The notes beneath the pieces were generated by a model. That model worked only from the letters and a program-made list of their open reading frames with translations, searched no databases and had not been told where the DNA came from. A stretch of 64,000 nucleotides of DNA. It comes from an uncultured Candidatus Entotheonella sp. Its GTDB lineage: Bacteria; Tectomicrobia; Entotheonellia; Entotheonellales; Entotheonellaceae. Each line of letters begins with the position of its first letter. Positions within the stretch are counted from its first letter, which is position 1. Shown one piece after another: positions 17,248 to 26,508 of the stretch. The translations under genes and the position numbers were made by a program. The DNA is taken from the NCBI GenBank assembly GCA_958295825.1, contig OY282375.1:1845489-1909488 (forward strand), in the 5' to 3' direction.

Positions 17248-17481
17248 ATGACGACCGAATTGCTCACCATGCTCGGTATCGGCATTGCAATCGTCGGGTT
17301 GAACTGGCGTATGGTGCATGGTTTGCGACAGGAGATGCACGCCGGTTTTGCCGAGTTGCGGCAGGAAATCGGCGCCCTGCGTGAACGGGTCATCGACCTT
17401 GGCGAGCGCGTGGCCAGACTTGCAGGCGCGCTTGACGGCTTCATGGGGCGAAGGGAGCCGTCGCAAGGCAGGACGGCATAA
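17248..17481 (+). CDS. Small membrane-anchored coiled-coil protein
   Basis: 77 residues: an N-terminal hydrophobic helix (LLTMLGIGIAIVGLNW) followed by a helical region with heptads (LRQEMHAGFAELRQEIGALR, then ERVIDLGERVARLAG). Preceded by GGAAAGGACAGGACGGT. No known function; similar in plan to the proteins at 21338 and 44298. Confidence 0.6.
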   Translation: MTTELLTMLGIGIAIVGLNWRMVHGLRQEMHAGFAELRQEIGALRERVIDLGERVARLAGALDGFMGRREPSQGRTA

Positions 17482-17561
17482 ACGAACCGCAACGTATTCA
17501 GATTGCCGAAGTGCAGACTTGCAGCCGCGAGGTTGCTGCGGATGATGGCAAAGGGAGAGTA

Positions 17562-20033
17562 ATGAGCAGCGAGGTCTACACCCCCGCAGAGATCGAGGGC
17601 AAGTGGCGGCGGCGTTGGGAAGAAAGCAGCGTGCACCGCGTGCGCGACAATGACCCGCGGCCCAAGTATTACTGCCTGGACATGTTTCCGTACCCGTCCG
17701 GCTCGGGGTTGCACGTCGGGCACTGGCGCGGCTACGTGCTGTCCGACGTCTGGACCCGCTACAAAACACTGCAGGGCTACTCCGTGCTGCATCCCATGGG
17801 GTGGGACGCCTTCGGCCTACCCGCCGAGAACGACGCGATCAAGAAGGGCATCCATCCGCGTCTCGGCACCGACCAAAATATCCAGACCTTCCGCCGCCAG
17901 CTCGACGAGATCGGCGCCATGTACGACTGGTCGCGCGAGATCGACACCACCGACCCGGCTTATTACCGCTGGACACAGTGGATATTCCTGCAGATGCACA
18001 AGCATGGCTTGGCCTATAAAGCCTCCATGCCGATTAACTGGTGTCCGAGCTGCAAGTGTGGCTTGGCCAACGAGGAAGTAGTCGACGGTGCCTGCGAGCG
18101 CTGCGGCACGCTGGTGACGCAGAAGGAAATGCGCCAGTGGATGCTGCGCATCACCCATTACGCCGAGCGCCTGCTGCGCGACCTCGACAAGCTCGACTGG
18201 CCGGAGAAAGTCAAGACGATGCAGGCCAACTGGATCGGCCGCAGCGAGGGCGCCACCATCCGATTCACGGCGGTATCGGCACAGGACGACAGCGAGCACG
18301 AATTGCCCGTCTTCACCACCCGTCCCGATACCCTCTTCGGCGCCACCTACATGGTGCTGGCCCCGGAACATCCCCTCGTCCACACCCTGTGCGCCCCCGA
18401 GCAGGCCGAGGCCGTCCGGCGCTACATCGACAAGAGCCGCCAGCAGAGCGACGTCGAGCGCACCAGCGTGAAACAGGACAAGACCGGCGTCGATCTCGGC
18501 GCCGTCGCCATCAATCCGGTCAACGGTGCTCGCATCCCTATCTGGATCGCCGACTATGTCCTCATGGGCTACGGCACCGGCGCCATCATGGCGGTGCCGG
18601 CGCACGACGAGAGAGACTTCGAGTTTGCCACCGTCTTCGGCCTGCCCATCATTGAGGTGATAGGCCACCCGGACAGCCCCAAGGACACCGACGGCCAACT
18701 GACCGAAGCCTACGTCGGACCCGGCAGCATGGTCAACTCTGGCGAGTTCGACGGCCTGCCGTGGGAAGAAGGCAAACGTCAGGTGGTAGCTTGGCTCGCC
18801 GAGCGCGGCGCGGCCGAGGCCACCGTCAATTACCGCATGCGCGACTGGATATTCTCCCGCCAGCGCTACTGGGGCGAGCCGATCCCGATCGTCCATTGCG
18901 AATCGTGTGGCGAGGTGCGGGTGCCCGAGGCCGACCTGCCGGTGCTGCTGCCGCACGTGGAACGCTACGAGCCGACCGGCACCGGCGATTCGCCTCTGGC
19001 GGCAATCACCGAATGGCTGCAGGTGGCATGCCCAACCTGCGGCGGTCCGGCAACGCGCGAAACCGACACCATGCCGCAATGGGCGGGCTCCTGCTGGTAT
19101 TTTCTGCGGTACGCCTCGCCCGCCTGCGACACCGCTCTCGTCGATCCCGGCGCGGTGCGCGACTGGTTACCGGTCGATCTATACGTCGGCGGCATCGAGC
19201 ACGCCATCCTGCACCTGCTGTACGCCCGCTTCTTCGTCAAGTTCCTCCACGACATTGACACCATTCCGTTCGACGAGCCGTTCACCCGCCTGTTCAACCA
19301 AGGCATGATCGTGCGCCGTTCCGAGCTCACCGGAAAGCTGGAAAAAATGTCCAAATCCAAGGGCAACGTGGTCAATCCCGACGATCTGGTCGGCAGTTAC
19401 GGCGCCGATTCGGTACGCCTCTACGAGCTGTTCATCGGACCGCCGGAGGAGAGCTCGGAGTGGAGCGACCGGGGCATCGAAGGGATGTACCGCTTCCTGC
19501 GTCGCGCCTGGAATTGGGTGCTGACCGCTTCGCCGGACGCCGACGGCACGACAGCCGACGAGGTCGCGCGACCGCTGCACGTTATGATCAAAAACGTCGG
19601 CGAGCGGCTGGAAAGCTTCCGCTTCAACACCGCCATCAGCGCCATGATGGAGTTCCTCAACGCCGTCACCAAGCCGGAAGTCGCCGACAAGCCCGTCGGA
19701 CGCGACACCCGGCGCGCTTTCCTGATCGCCCTGGCGCCATTCGCGCCGCACGTGGCGGAGGAGTTATGGGAGCGGCTCGGCGAGGGCGGCAGCATTTTCC
19801 GGCAGCGCTTTCCCGCCTATGATGAAGCGCTGACGCAGGTGAGCGAGGCGGTGCTGGCGGTGCAGATCAACGGCAAGATGCGCGGCACCGTCACCGTGGC
19901 GACCGACAGCCCCGAGACGGTTGTCCAGGCCACCGCTTTGGCCGATGCCAAGCTGCAGCGGCACGTCGACGGCAAGTCGATCGTCAAGACCATTTTCGTG
20001 CCGAATCGCATTCTCAACCTCATCGTGCGGTAG
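17562..20033 (+). CDS. leuS: Leucyl-tRNA synthetase
   Basis: Charges tRNA-Leu with leucine; cytoplasmic, essential. 823 residues from the ATG at 17562 (AAAGGGAGAG upstream). Class I signatures: PYPSGSGLHVGHWRGY near residue 45 (HIGH motif), LEKMSKSKGNVVNPDD near 590 (KMSKS). The CP1 editing domain has TTRPDTLFGATYMVLAPEH and AVPAHDERDFEFA with the Asp that excludes isoleucine/norvaline. Zn-type Cys pairs are present (CPSCKCG...CERCG and CESCGE...CPTCGG). The C-terminus reads VQINGKMRGTVTV, typical of bacterial LeuRS. Length is slightly short of the E. coli enzyme (860). Confidence 0.97.
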   Translation: MSSEVYTPAEIEGKWRRRWEESSVHRVRDNDPRPKYYCLDMFPYPSGSGLHVGHWRGYVLSDVWTRYKTLQGYSVLHPMGWDAFGLPAENDAIKKGIHPRLGTDQNIQTFRRQLDEIGAMYDWSREIDTTDPAYYRWTQWIFLQMHKHGLAYKASMPINWCPSCKCGLANEEVVDGACERCGTLVTQKEMRQWMLRITHYAERLLRDLDKLDWPEKVKTMQANWIGRSEGATIRFTAVSAQDDSEHELPVFTTRPDTLFGATYMVLAPEHPLVHTLCAPEQAEAVRRYIDKSRQQSDVERTSVKQDKTGVDLGAVAINPVNGARIPIWIADYVLMGYGTGAIMAVPAHDERDFEFATVFGLPIIEVIGHPDSPKDTDGQLTEAYVGPGSMVNSGEFDGLPWEEGKRQVVAWLAERGAAEATVNYRMRDWIFSRQRYWGEPIPIVHCESCGEVRVPEADLPVLLPHVERYEPTGTGDSPLAAITEWLQVACPTCGGPATRETDTMPQWAGSCWYFLRYASPACDTALVDPGAVRDWLPVDLYVGGIEHAILHLLYARFFVKFLHDIDTIPFDEPFTRLFNQGMIVRRSELTGKLEKMSKSKGNVVNPDDLVGSYGADSVRLYELFIGPPEESSEWSDRGIEGMYRFLRRAWNWVLTASPDADGTTADEVARPLHVMIKNVGERLESFRFNTAISAMMEFLNAVTKPEVADKPVGRDTRRAFLIALAPFAPHVAEELWERLGEGGSIFRQRFPAYDEALTQVSEAVLAVQINGKMRGTVTVATDSPETVVQATALADAKLQRHVDGKSIVKTIFVPNRILNLIVR

Positions 20034-20071
20034 TGAAATTCGTTTACCCAAACTATAAAGGAGGGGCATAA

Positions 20072-20245
20072 ATGGCATGTTCAATCTGCGGCATCGATGG
20101 CCACGATAAACGAAACTGTCCTAACGCTGATCGTTGCTCACGTTGTGGTAGCCCCGACCACACCATCCAAAACTGTCCAGAAGTGAGAAGGTGTAGGGTC
20201 TGCAATGGTTTTGAACATGATGCCCGTAACTGCCCGAAGAATTGA
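20072..20245 (+). CDS. Triple CCHC zinc-knuckle miniprotein
   Basis: 57 residues that are almost entirely three C-x2-C-x4-H-x4-C knuckles: CSICGIDGHDKRNC, CSRCGSPDHTIQNC and CRVCNGFEHDARNC. Such knuckles bind single-stranded nucleic acid in retroviral nucleocapsids and eukaryotic CNBP-type proteins. The ATG at 20072 follows a strong AAAGGAGGGG site, so translation is very likely. It lies 38 bp after leuS, and its stop overlaps the thiL start region. The basic spacing residues fit RNA or DNA binding; that role is inference. Confidence 0.88.
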   Translation: MACSICGIDGHDKRNCPNADRCSRCGSPDHTIQNCPEVRRCRVCNGFEHDARNCPKN

Positions 20246-21249
20246 TAGTGCATGAACTCGGGGAATTTGCCCTGCTGGCGCGCTTGCAGCGGCGGCTGAA
20301 ACGGGCCGCCGGGCCGCCGGTCGTGCGCGGCATTGGCGACGACTGTGCGGTGCTGCGCCCTGCTGACGGACACGACCTGCTGGTCACGACGGACACGCAG
20401 GAAGAAGGCGTGCACTTCCGGCGTGACTGGTCAACGCCGGAGGATATCGGCTGGCGCTGCCTGGCGGTGAACGTCAGCGACGTCGCGGCCATGGGCGGCG
20501 TGCCACTGGGAGCGGTCGTGGCGCTGTCGCTGCCGGAAACGCTGGCGGTGGCGTTCGTCGAGGCGATGTACGACGGCATGAGCGCGATGGCCGAGGCTTA
20601 CGACTGTCCGATCATCGGCGGCAACATCAGCAAGTCCACCGAACGGCTGTCGGTGACCATCACCGTGCTCGGTTCGACGCCGCAGGACACCGCTGCGTAC
20701 CGAGCCTCGGCCCGCGCTGGCGATGCCATCTGGGTAACCGGCGACCTCGGCGGCGCCAAGGCCGGCCTGGAAGCCCTGATCCATCCACAAGCAGCGACTG
20801 GACTGCCCGCCGATGCGGTGCTGACGCGCTACCGGCGTCCCCGGCCGCGGCTGCGGGAAGCGCAATTTTTACGGCAGCACGGCACGCGTAGCCTGATCGA
20901 CCTCAGCGACGGCTTGTCGAGCGACTTGGCGCACATCTGCGAGGCCAGCGGCGTGGGCGCACAATTGCATGCCGAACATATCCCGATCAGCGATGAAACG
21001 CGCCGGGTGGCCGGCGCCCTCGGCCTGGACGCGCTCACGTTTGCCCTGCACGGCGGCGAGGATTTCGAATTGTGCGTGACGGCGCCGCCCGACGCCGCGG
21101 CGACATTGGAACAAGGTTTGCGCGGCCAATTCGACTGCCCGCTGACCCGTATCGGCACCATCCAGGTCGGCACCGGCGTCACGCTTCGCTACCCGGACGG
21201 CAGCGAGGAATCCTTGGCCGTCGGCGGTTACGATCATTTCCGCGAATAG
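20242..21249 (+). CDS. thiL: Thiamine-monophosphate kinase
   Basis: ATP-dependent phosphorylation of thiamine phosphate to thiamine diphosphate. About 335 residues. The start is TTG 20242 or GTG 20248; both overlap or abut the zinc-knuckle stop. Motifs: GIGDDCAVLRP near 30, VTTDTQEEGVHF, NVSDVAAMGGVPLGAV, GGNISKST, VTGDLGGAKAGL, LIDLSDGLSSDLAHI and LHGGEDFELCV, all standard ThiL blocks. Probably cotranscribed with the zinc-knuckle gene and perhaps leuS. Confidence 0.95.
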   Translation: MIVHELGEFALLARLQRRLKRAAGPPVVRGIGDDCAVLRPADGHDLLVTTDTQEEGVHFRRDWSTPEDIGWRCLAVNVSDVAAMGGVPLGAVVALSLPETLAVAFVEAMYDGMSAMAEAYDCPIIGGNISKSTERLSVTITVLGSTPQDTAAYRASARAGDAIWVTGDLGGAKAGLEALIHPQAATGLPADAVLTRYRRPRPRLREAQFLRQHGTRSLIDLSDGLSSDLAHICEASGVGAQLHAEHIPISDETRRVAGALGLDALTFALHGGEDFELCVTAPPDAAATLEQGLRGQFDCPLTRIGTIQVGTGVTLRYPDGSEESLAVGGYDHFRE

Positions 21250-21337
21250 GGCCGCTTGCATAGGGTTGGCAGATCGTTGACCTGGAGGCCTTGGAACCGC
21301 CGCGCGGCTCCGGACGCGACTGAGAGCGGGGGAAACT

Positions 21338-21583
21338 TTGGACTGGAAGACCGTCAGTAACAACGTGTTGTTGATAGGCTTGTTCGTCGCCATGGTGCCC
21401 ATGTTCAACCAAGTCAACGGACGGCTGGACACCATGAACGAGCACATGAACCGGCGCTTCGACACCATGCAGGCTGAAAACCAACGTCAACACGATGCCA
21501 TGCAGGAGGTGCTGCGCGTTTTCGAGGGTCGTATCACGCGCCTCGAAGAAAAAGCCGGTATTGGCCCCGGAACCGACGAGTAA
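21338..21583 (+). CDS. Small membrane-anchored coiled-coil protein
   Basis: 81 residues starting at TTG 21338 (GGGGGAAAC upstream). N-terminal helix VLLIGLFVAMVPMF, then a coiled coil with RRFDTM and HDAMQEVLRVFEGRITRLEE patches. The N-x-RFDTM patch recurs in the 44298-44699 protein. No known function. Confidence 0.55.
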   Translation: MDWKTVSNNVLLIGLFVAMVPMFNQVNGRLDTMNEHMNRRFDTMQAENQRQHDAMQEVLRVFEGRITRLEEKAGIGPGTDE

Positions 21584-21599
21584 GCACGCGACCCCGATC

Positions 21600-22140
21600 A
21601 AAAATCCCTCCTGCGCCCTCCTGTGGCGCCTTTTTCGGGGATCAAGCTCGTTTCGGTGGGGCCGCGGCCCAAATTTCCCCGATACGACCGCTCGCCGCGG
21701 GGCTTGGCGATGCCCAAGTCGGCGTACGGGCAACTGCACGACGTCACCAAGGGCGGTGCTTTCATCCCACCGGGGTGGCAAAAGCGGCATGAATTGGCGA
21801 CAGTTTTCCCACCGATACGAGGCGATTTTGGCGGATTGATGGCATCCGGTGGGACGCTCCGAGGGCCTGCGGCGCAAATGGCCCACGTCCAGTAACGGCG
21901 CGGATTTCCGCTCCCGGCAAAGTTTCCATATGACGGCTTATCCGAAGTTGCCGGCAGCGTGATTGATTGGGGTTGGTTGCGGCAAAGGGTCAAATGACAC
22001 TGTTGACACTCTGAGCGCCGAGTTCTCTTTTTAGCTCCCTCATAACCTTGACATCGGGTCCACGATAAATATTCTTTGTTGTAGCGCGCTGCATTACACG
22101 GCCACGATGCCCGTCCCAGGTGTTTCCTACAAGTGGAGGT
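21600..22140. other. 540-bp stretch without a convincing gene
   Basis: A 90-codon frame at 21623-21895 (+) exists but has no ribosome site and no recognisable motif. I see no RNA gene or clear terminator here. Base composition turns AT-richer towards 22000, ahead of the secreted-protein gene. Confidence 0.4.
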
Positions 22141-22146
22141 TGCATA

Positions 22147-22677
22147 ATGAAGTTTAAGTCTTTGGTTGTAGTTGCTATTCTCATCCTAACCATTCCCGTT
22201 GCTGCTCAAGAACCTTCAGACTATAGAAGACACGGAAACTGCGTAAGCGGAACAATGTCCGATCCCATGTCGGACGAGTCTGGAGCGTTTTTTTTCTGCG
22301 GCTCCGAACCAACAATACTTTTTATTGGCCAGGAACCGGGTCAACTAGGCCTCCAGATAGGCATTCAAACCAACTTAACTAAAATGGTGGCCGACAACTC
22401 AACCTTAGAAGAGCTAAAGCAGGCATCCAACTCAGAGGTAAAATTCAGAGTGGACAAAGGAGAAATTCTTACTGGACGTGGGCGCCTTTTTAAAGATGGC
22501 CTTCTTTACATCTTGAATGACTCGTTAGCCAATGAGATCATGCAAGAAATATCAAACGGCCAGAAACTTCACTTTTCAATAGATGACACTGCTACTGAAA
22601 CGATCCAGCTAGAAGGCGCAAAGGAGGCAGTACAAGATATGAGAAGGAGACTGGAACCGGAAAAAGCGGACCGGTAG
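22147..22677 (+). CDS. Putative secreted protein of unknown function
   Basis: 176 residues. The ATG at 22147 follows GTGGAGG with six-base spacing. A signal peptide is clear: MKFKSLVVVAILILTIPVAAQ with cleavage probably after VAA. The mature part has two Cys (GNCVSG and FFFCGSE), a FRVDKGEILTGRGRLFKDGL patch and a charged C-terminal helix. Base use is AT-richer than the neighbours, suggesting recent transfer. No family recognised; it could be an envelope stress or toxin-like product. Confidence 0.65.
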   Translation: MKFKSLVVVAILILTIPVAAQEPSDYRRHGNCVSGTMSDPMSDESGAFFFCGSEPTILFIGQEPGQLGLQIGIQTNLTKMVADNSTLEELKQASNSEVKFRVDKGEILTGRGRLFKDGLLYILNDSLANEIMQEISNGQKLHFSIDDTATETIQLEGAKEAVQDMRRRLEPEKADR

Positions 22678-22862
22678 TTGTGGCGGCTTGAGTAATCCGG
22701 CGTCGGCCTGATCATCACCGCTGTCGGCCCACGTCAGTTAAGATGGCCTGAGCCTGTTGAGATGAAACCGTGGCTGTGCAAACGAACGACGCGCGTCACA
22801 GAGCCAAGATAGCGATAAAGTTGACCTAACCTAGGGTTAAGGGTTATACGAACCACTCAGCC

Positions 22863-22894
22863 GCCCCTCCGGGACATCCCCGGAGGGGCTTTTT
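22863..22894 (+). terminator. Rho-independent terminator
   Basis: GCCCCTCCGGG and CCCGGAGGGGC-type arms (11 bp, loop of about 5) are followed by TTTTT at 22890-22894. Located about 190 bp after the secreted-protein stop. Confidence 0.8.
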
Positions 22895-23264
22895 GCGCCC
22901 GAAGGTGACGTTCGGAAGTCCGCGGAGGTCGGTACTTCTTAGCGCGACGGCGAGGGATTCATGCTATAAAGGGCGGGTCGGCACTTCCCTGGAGGTGTGA
23001 AGATGCCGGTGGTGTTCCATCTACTGCTTTTGGGGAGCAAAAGGGGCGGGCGTTTTACCGATACGGGGGACAGCAACAGATGCCGCTCTACCCAACCTCC
23101 CATGGCAGGCCAGGCCTCCCGGACCTTTTCGGCACCGATGCGCCCACGTCGCCGCATCTCGAACCGACGCCCGGCGCTTGAAACGGTCTTGCACTCCCTT
23201 GGCGTGTTCAGAACACGGCTCTGGACGTCGCCCGCGGCCAGCCGATGCTGTGTGCAATCAATTA
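22895..23264. other. Gene-poor stretch before IS5 remnant
   Basis: Only low-quality overlapping frames are present on both strands; the one at 22939-23322 (-) runs through the IS boundary. I see no motif that supports a gene; it may be decayed coding sequence interrupted by the insertion at 23265. Confidence 0.35.
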
Positions 23265-24103
23265 GGGCCTGTTGACATTCATATAGTCCATTGTCTGTAA
23301 TTGAGGGGAATTCAACCCTCAATCCAGATCAGCCAAGTGGAGGTGGACACGTGGCGCGAAGAATCCTCAGCGACTCGCAATGGGCGTGTGTGGCGCCATT
23401 GCTACCTGGAAAGAACGGCGACCCCGGACGCTCCGCAAGAGACAATCGGAAGTTCCTCGAAGCCGTCCTGTGGATGGCTCGCACCGGAGCTCCATGGCGC
23501 GATTTACCCAGCGAGTTCGGGCTGTGGAACTCGCTGTTCCAACGTTTCCGGAGGTGGGCGCACAAAGGCGTCTTCGAGCGAGTCTTCAAGGAATGATCAG
23601 CCGCTGCCGACTTCGAGTACGTGCTGATCGACGGCTCCATCAACACGGGGCCGGGGCTCAAGGGGGACCCGCAGCCAAGCCGTCGGTCGCTCGCGGGGTG
23701 GCCCAAGCACGAAGATCAGCGTGAGGGTCGACGCCCTGGGCAATTTGGTGAAATTCGTCCTGCTGCCGGGCCAGCGCCACGACCTGATCGGCGTTCCTTC
23801 TTTGCTTGATGGCGTCGCGTTCGAGGCGTTGATTGCAGAGCGAGCCTACGACAGCAACGCCTTGCGCGCCGAGTTGAAAGAGCGGGGTGCGATGGCGGTG
23901 ATTCCCCCCAAGTCGAATCGCGTTGATGAGATCGACTACGACGTGGAGATGTACAAGTGGCGTCATCTGGTGGAGAATTTCTTTTGTAACCTCAAACACT
24001 TCCGTCGTCTTGCGATGCGTTTTGAGAAGACGGACGTCAGTTACGCCGCGATGATTCATGCGGTGAGTTCTCGCTTGGCGCTTGCCTAAATGTCAACAGG
24101 CCC
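23265..24103 (+). mobile_element. IS5-family (IS427-like) element with decayed transposase
   Basis: Perfect 15-bp inverted ends GGGCCTGTTGACATT at 23265-23279 and 24089-24103, flanked by TA on both sides (ATTA before, TAGT after), the usual 2-3 bp target duplication. 839 bp, a normal size for this group. A lone copy of the same end occurs at 59901. Confidence 0.88.
23351..24089 (+). pseudogene. IS427-type transposase, stop codon and frameshift
   Basis: Starts ARRILSDSQWACVAPLLPG and reads DUF4096-type sequence (KFLEAVLWMARTGAPWRDLP) to a stop at 23596. The same frame continues as DFEYVLIDGSI (first catalytic Asp), then the frame shifts; from 23721 it reads VDALGNLVKFVLLPGQRHDL, IAERAYDSNAL and VENFFCNLKHFRRLAMR (DDE catalytic Glu) to 24089. 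Two-frame expression is normal in this group, but the in-frame stop indicates decay. Confidence 0.85.
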
Positions 24104-24207
24104 TAGTTCACTCTGATGGCGGTTCATATCAGGCCTCCTTTCAGCCATTGATTGCATACCAAAAGGAGGCCTCATGGCAAATTAAGTTATGAAACTGCTT
24201 CTAGGAA

Positions 24208-24343
24208 ATGTTCGGTTTAGTCGTCTTGCGTCCCAATGTCCCGAATAGAATCTTCTTGGTCCATGGACGTGAATCAATACTGGGGGAATTAGAACTGCTG
24301 GGAGAGCAAGTTTCAGTTGAGCGTGTCATTGCTGGCAAAGATA
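24208..24343 (+). pseudogene. 5' part of a gene split by IS66
   Basis: Encodes PNRIFLVHGRESILGELELL and continues to VERVIAGKD, where the IS66 target duplication starts. Removing the element and one 8-bp duplication joins it in frame to the sequence at 25908-26320. The upstream part of the gene is also missing or degraded. Confidence 0.7.
24336..24343. repeat. 8-bp target duplication of IS66 (left copy)
   Basis: CAAAGATA directly abuts the left end and recurs at 25900-25907 at the right end. Eight bases is the expected IS66 duplication. Confidence 0.93.
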
Positions 24344-25899
24344 GTAAGCGTTCAGGGGGTTGCCCTGCCCTTGTCGTAAGCGTTCGGCGGGTGGAGCAAT
24401 GAGTGGGGTCATCGTAGCCAGGCGAGATCAGGCGGACGGTCGTGCATGAACGCCTCAAGGGCGTCGACCAACACCGAGAAGCTCGATTGCTCCAGTTGCC
24501 GACACGTCTGACGCAGCGACAGACTCCGCTGCACCCAGGCGTTGCCTTTGGCGCTCGCCGTACCCAAAGAACCCTGACGCCACAACACACCAAAGCGTAA
24601 GGCGCGCTCCGCCCGGTTGTTGGTCGGCTCAACTCCCGACTCATTGAGAAACACCCATAGCGAACCCATCTCGCGCCGTAAGTGCCTCACCAGGCGACCC
24701 GCATCGTCAGGGCGCAACTCATAACGCCGCACGAAACGGCACAAACGGGCATACCAAGCTTGCCACTGACCACCGCTTGGCGGCGCATGAGCCATCTGAC
24801 ACAATCGCTGAAGTTCCTTCAAGGCCACCTTGCCGCAATCAGCAAGGGCGGCTTGACGGCGCTGCGACAACTCCCGAGCACGACGCACGAGGTGCGCCAG
24901 ACAGGTCTGACGACGGTTGCCCCAGCCTTGATACACCCCGTAGCCGTCGCTGACCAGGATGCCACGCCAATCCTTTATCAAAGACCCGAAGGCTTCCTGC
25001 GAGCGCTTGGCATGAATACGGTACAGGGTGACGGTATCCGTGACCATGCTCCAGAGCCACTGCAAGGCATGGCGACAGTACCAAGGCGTCTCATCCACAT
25101 AGCCCACCCGCGCCTGGCGGGCCAAGGTGGCAATCGCCTCATCGTGTGGCGCGATGGCCAGGGAGGTGCGGTCGATGAGACGCTGAATCGCACCCAGGCT
25201 GATGGGTACCCCCAGGACGGAACGACAGAAGTCCTGCACGCCACGCCGGGAGATTCGCTGCATGGCGCTGAGTTCGCCAATCAAGGCCGTCAGGCGCGGG
25301 CCATAGCCGCTTTGCTGCGCCTTGGGGAGGCGGGCTCTGAGCAGCTTGCCGCAGCCCGTACACCTACCCTGGTGCAAGACCCAGTGCGTGACGGCCATCT
25401 CGACAGGTGGCAACTCCGTGACTTGATGGGTGTGATACGGCGCCACGTGGCCGGATACGCCTTGGCCGCAAGGACAAGGTTCGGGATAGATGGCCCGCCG
25501 CTCGGTGGGACGGAGCAACTTGGGACCTGAACCCGGGTGTCCCTTTCGTGCGCCCCGTTTGCCCGTGGGCTTGTCCGTAGGGTCCGTGGGTCTGTGGAAG
25601 GGTGAATCCGACGAGGGTGGTTTGTCGGAGGTCTTGGAGGTGCGTTGCGAGCGCTGTTGGAGTTGCTCGATTTGCTGTTGGAGTTGGGCCAGACGCTGAT
25701 GCAGGGTGAGGAGATGGGCTTGTACGACCGGTGGTGTTTGCTGCCAATCGGTTTGCGACAGCGGCTCAGGCGGTATCGACGGCGCCATTCGGGATTTCCT
25801 GAAAACAGGGCCAATAGGAGAATGCGGAACGAGTAACCCTAGCCGATGATAAGGCGGTCATGCAACAGACAAGGGCAGGGCAACCCCCTGAACGCTTAC
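24344..25899 (-). mobile_element. IS66-family insertion sequence, complete ends
   Basis: A 1,556-bp element with perfect 32-bp inverted ends (GTAAGCGTTCAGGGGGTTGC at the start of each) at 24344-24375 and 25868-25899, and the 8-bp duplication CAAAGATA. Unlike classic IS66 it shows no separate tnpA/tnpB accessory genes, only the transposase. Perfect ends and duplication imply recent insertion. Confidence 0.93.
24409..25788 (-). CDS. IS66-family transposase (TnpC type)
   Basis: 459 residues. An N-terminal Gln-rich coiled coil (LHQRLAQLQQQIEQLQQR), a zinc-finger region CPCGQGVSGH...CTGCGKLLRARLP, then the DDE domain with VGYVDETPWYC (Asp), GILVSDGYGVYQGW (Asp) and the IS66 signature SGVEPTNNRAERALRFGVLWRQGS (Glu). 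Intact and probably active. Confidence 0.93.
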   Translation of the reverse strand: MAPSIPPEPLSQTDWQQTPPVVQAHLLTLHQRLAQLQQQIEQLQQRSQRTSKTSDKPPSSDSPFHRPTDPTDKPTGKRGARKGHPGSGPKLLRPTERRAIYPEPCPCGQGVSGHVAPYHTHQVTELPPVEMAVTHWVLHQGRCTGCGKLLRARLPKAQQSGYGPRLTALIGELSAMQRISRRGVQDFCRSVLGVPISLGAIQRLIDRTSLAIAPHDEAIATLARQARVGYVDETPWYCRHALQWLWSMVTDTVTLYRIHAKRSQEAFGSLIKDWRGILVSDGYGVYQGWGNRRQTCLAHLVRRARELSQRRQAALADCGKVALKELQRLCQMAHAPPSGGQWQAWYARLCRFVRRYELRPDDAGRLVRHLRREMGSLWVFLNESGVEPTNNRAERALRFGVLWRQGSLGTASAKGNAWVQRSLSLRQTCRQLEQSSFSVLVDALEAFMHDRPPDLAWLR

Positions 25900-25907
25900 C
25901 AAAGATA

Positions 25908-26320
25908 TCAATATCTCTCTGATTGCAAACGCCAAAGAGTCCCTCGAAGCGGCGGTCCGTTCTCACTACGAGGCGCTGGTAGCCGGCGAACCGGCAGTCC
26001 GCGCAGACTTTGATATATCTCTCAGCGAAAACACGCTGGTCTACGTCAAGGAGCCGTGCGCCCGCGCCGACACCGAAGCGATGTTCTTCCTCCACCTGTA
26101 CCCGGTTGACGTGAACGACCTTCCCGACCATCGCCAGCAGCACGGCTTTGACAACCTGGACTTCAATTTCGCCGGGCGCGGCGTGATATTCGGCGGGAGA
26201 TGCCTGGCGACGGTGGCTCTCCCTGAGTATGATATTGCTCGCATCAGTACCGGCCAGTACGTGCGCGTGGAAGGCGGGTTCGATCACCTCTGGGAGGGGG
26301 AGATACGCCTTGAACAGTAA
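25908..26320 (+). pseudogene. 3' part of split gene carrying the SGNH-associated C-terminal module
   Basis: Continues the frame of 24208-24343: SLIANAKESLEAAVRSHYEA, then a complete copy of the 118-residue module found in the SGNH proteins: FDISLSENTLVYVKEPCARA, FFLHLYPVDVNDLPDHRQQH, GFDNLDFNF, GGRCLATVALPEYDIARIST, GQYVRVEGG. Both Cys positions are conserved. It shows the module can attach to a different N-terminal partner; what that was cannot be recognised from the remaining 45 or so residues. Confidence 0.75.
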
Positions 26321-26508
26321 CGGGAACGGCCTGCAAGGCTTCGCACTGAATGATCTGTGGCGCGCCCTGACAGTACGCCATCAGAACATTTGTACGGGGG
26401 GGGGTAAATTCCTTCCTCGCCGAGATTTTCGCACCACCGGGTTACCCGCTTACCGGGAAGATTTCGAACAGGCAAGATCATGTTGTGGAAGATGAGGGAA
26501 AAAGCCTG

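Noticed and set aside
22690..22860. Possible tRNA or small RNA before the terminator
   Set aside because: No cloverleaf or T-loop sequence could be found by eye; no tRNA or rRNA gene was recognised elsewhere either.
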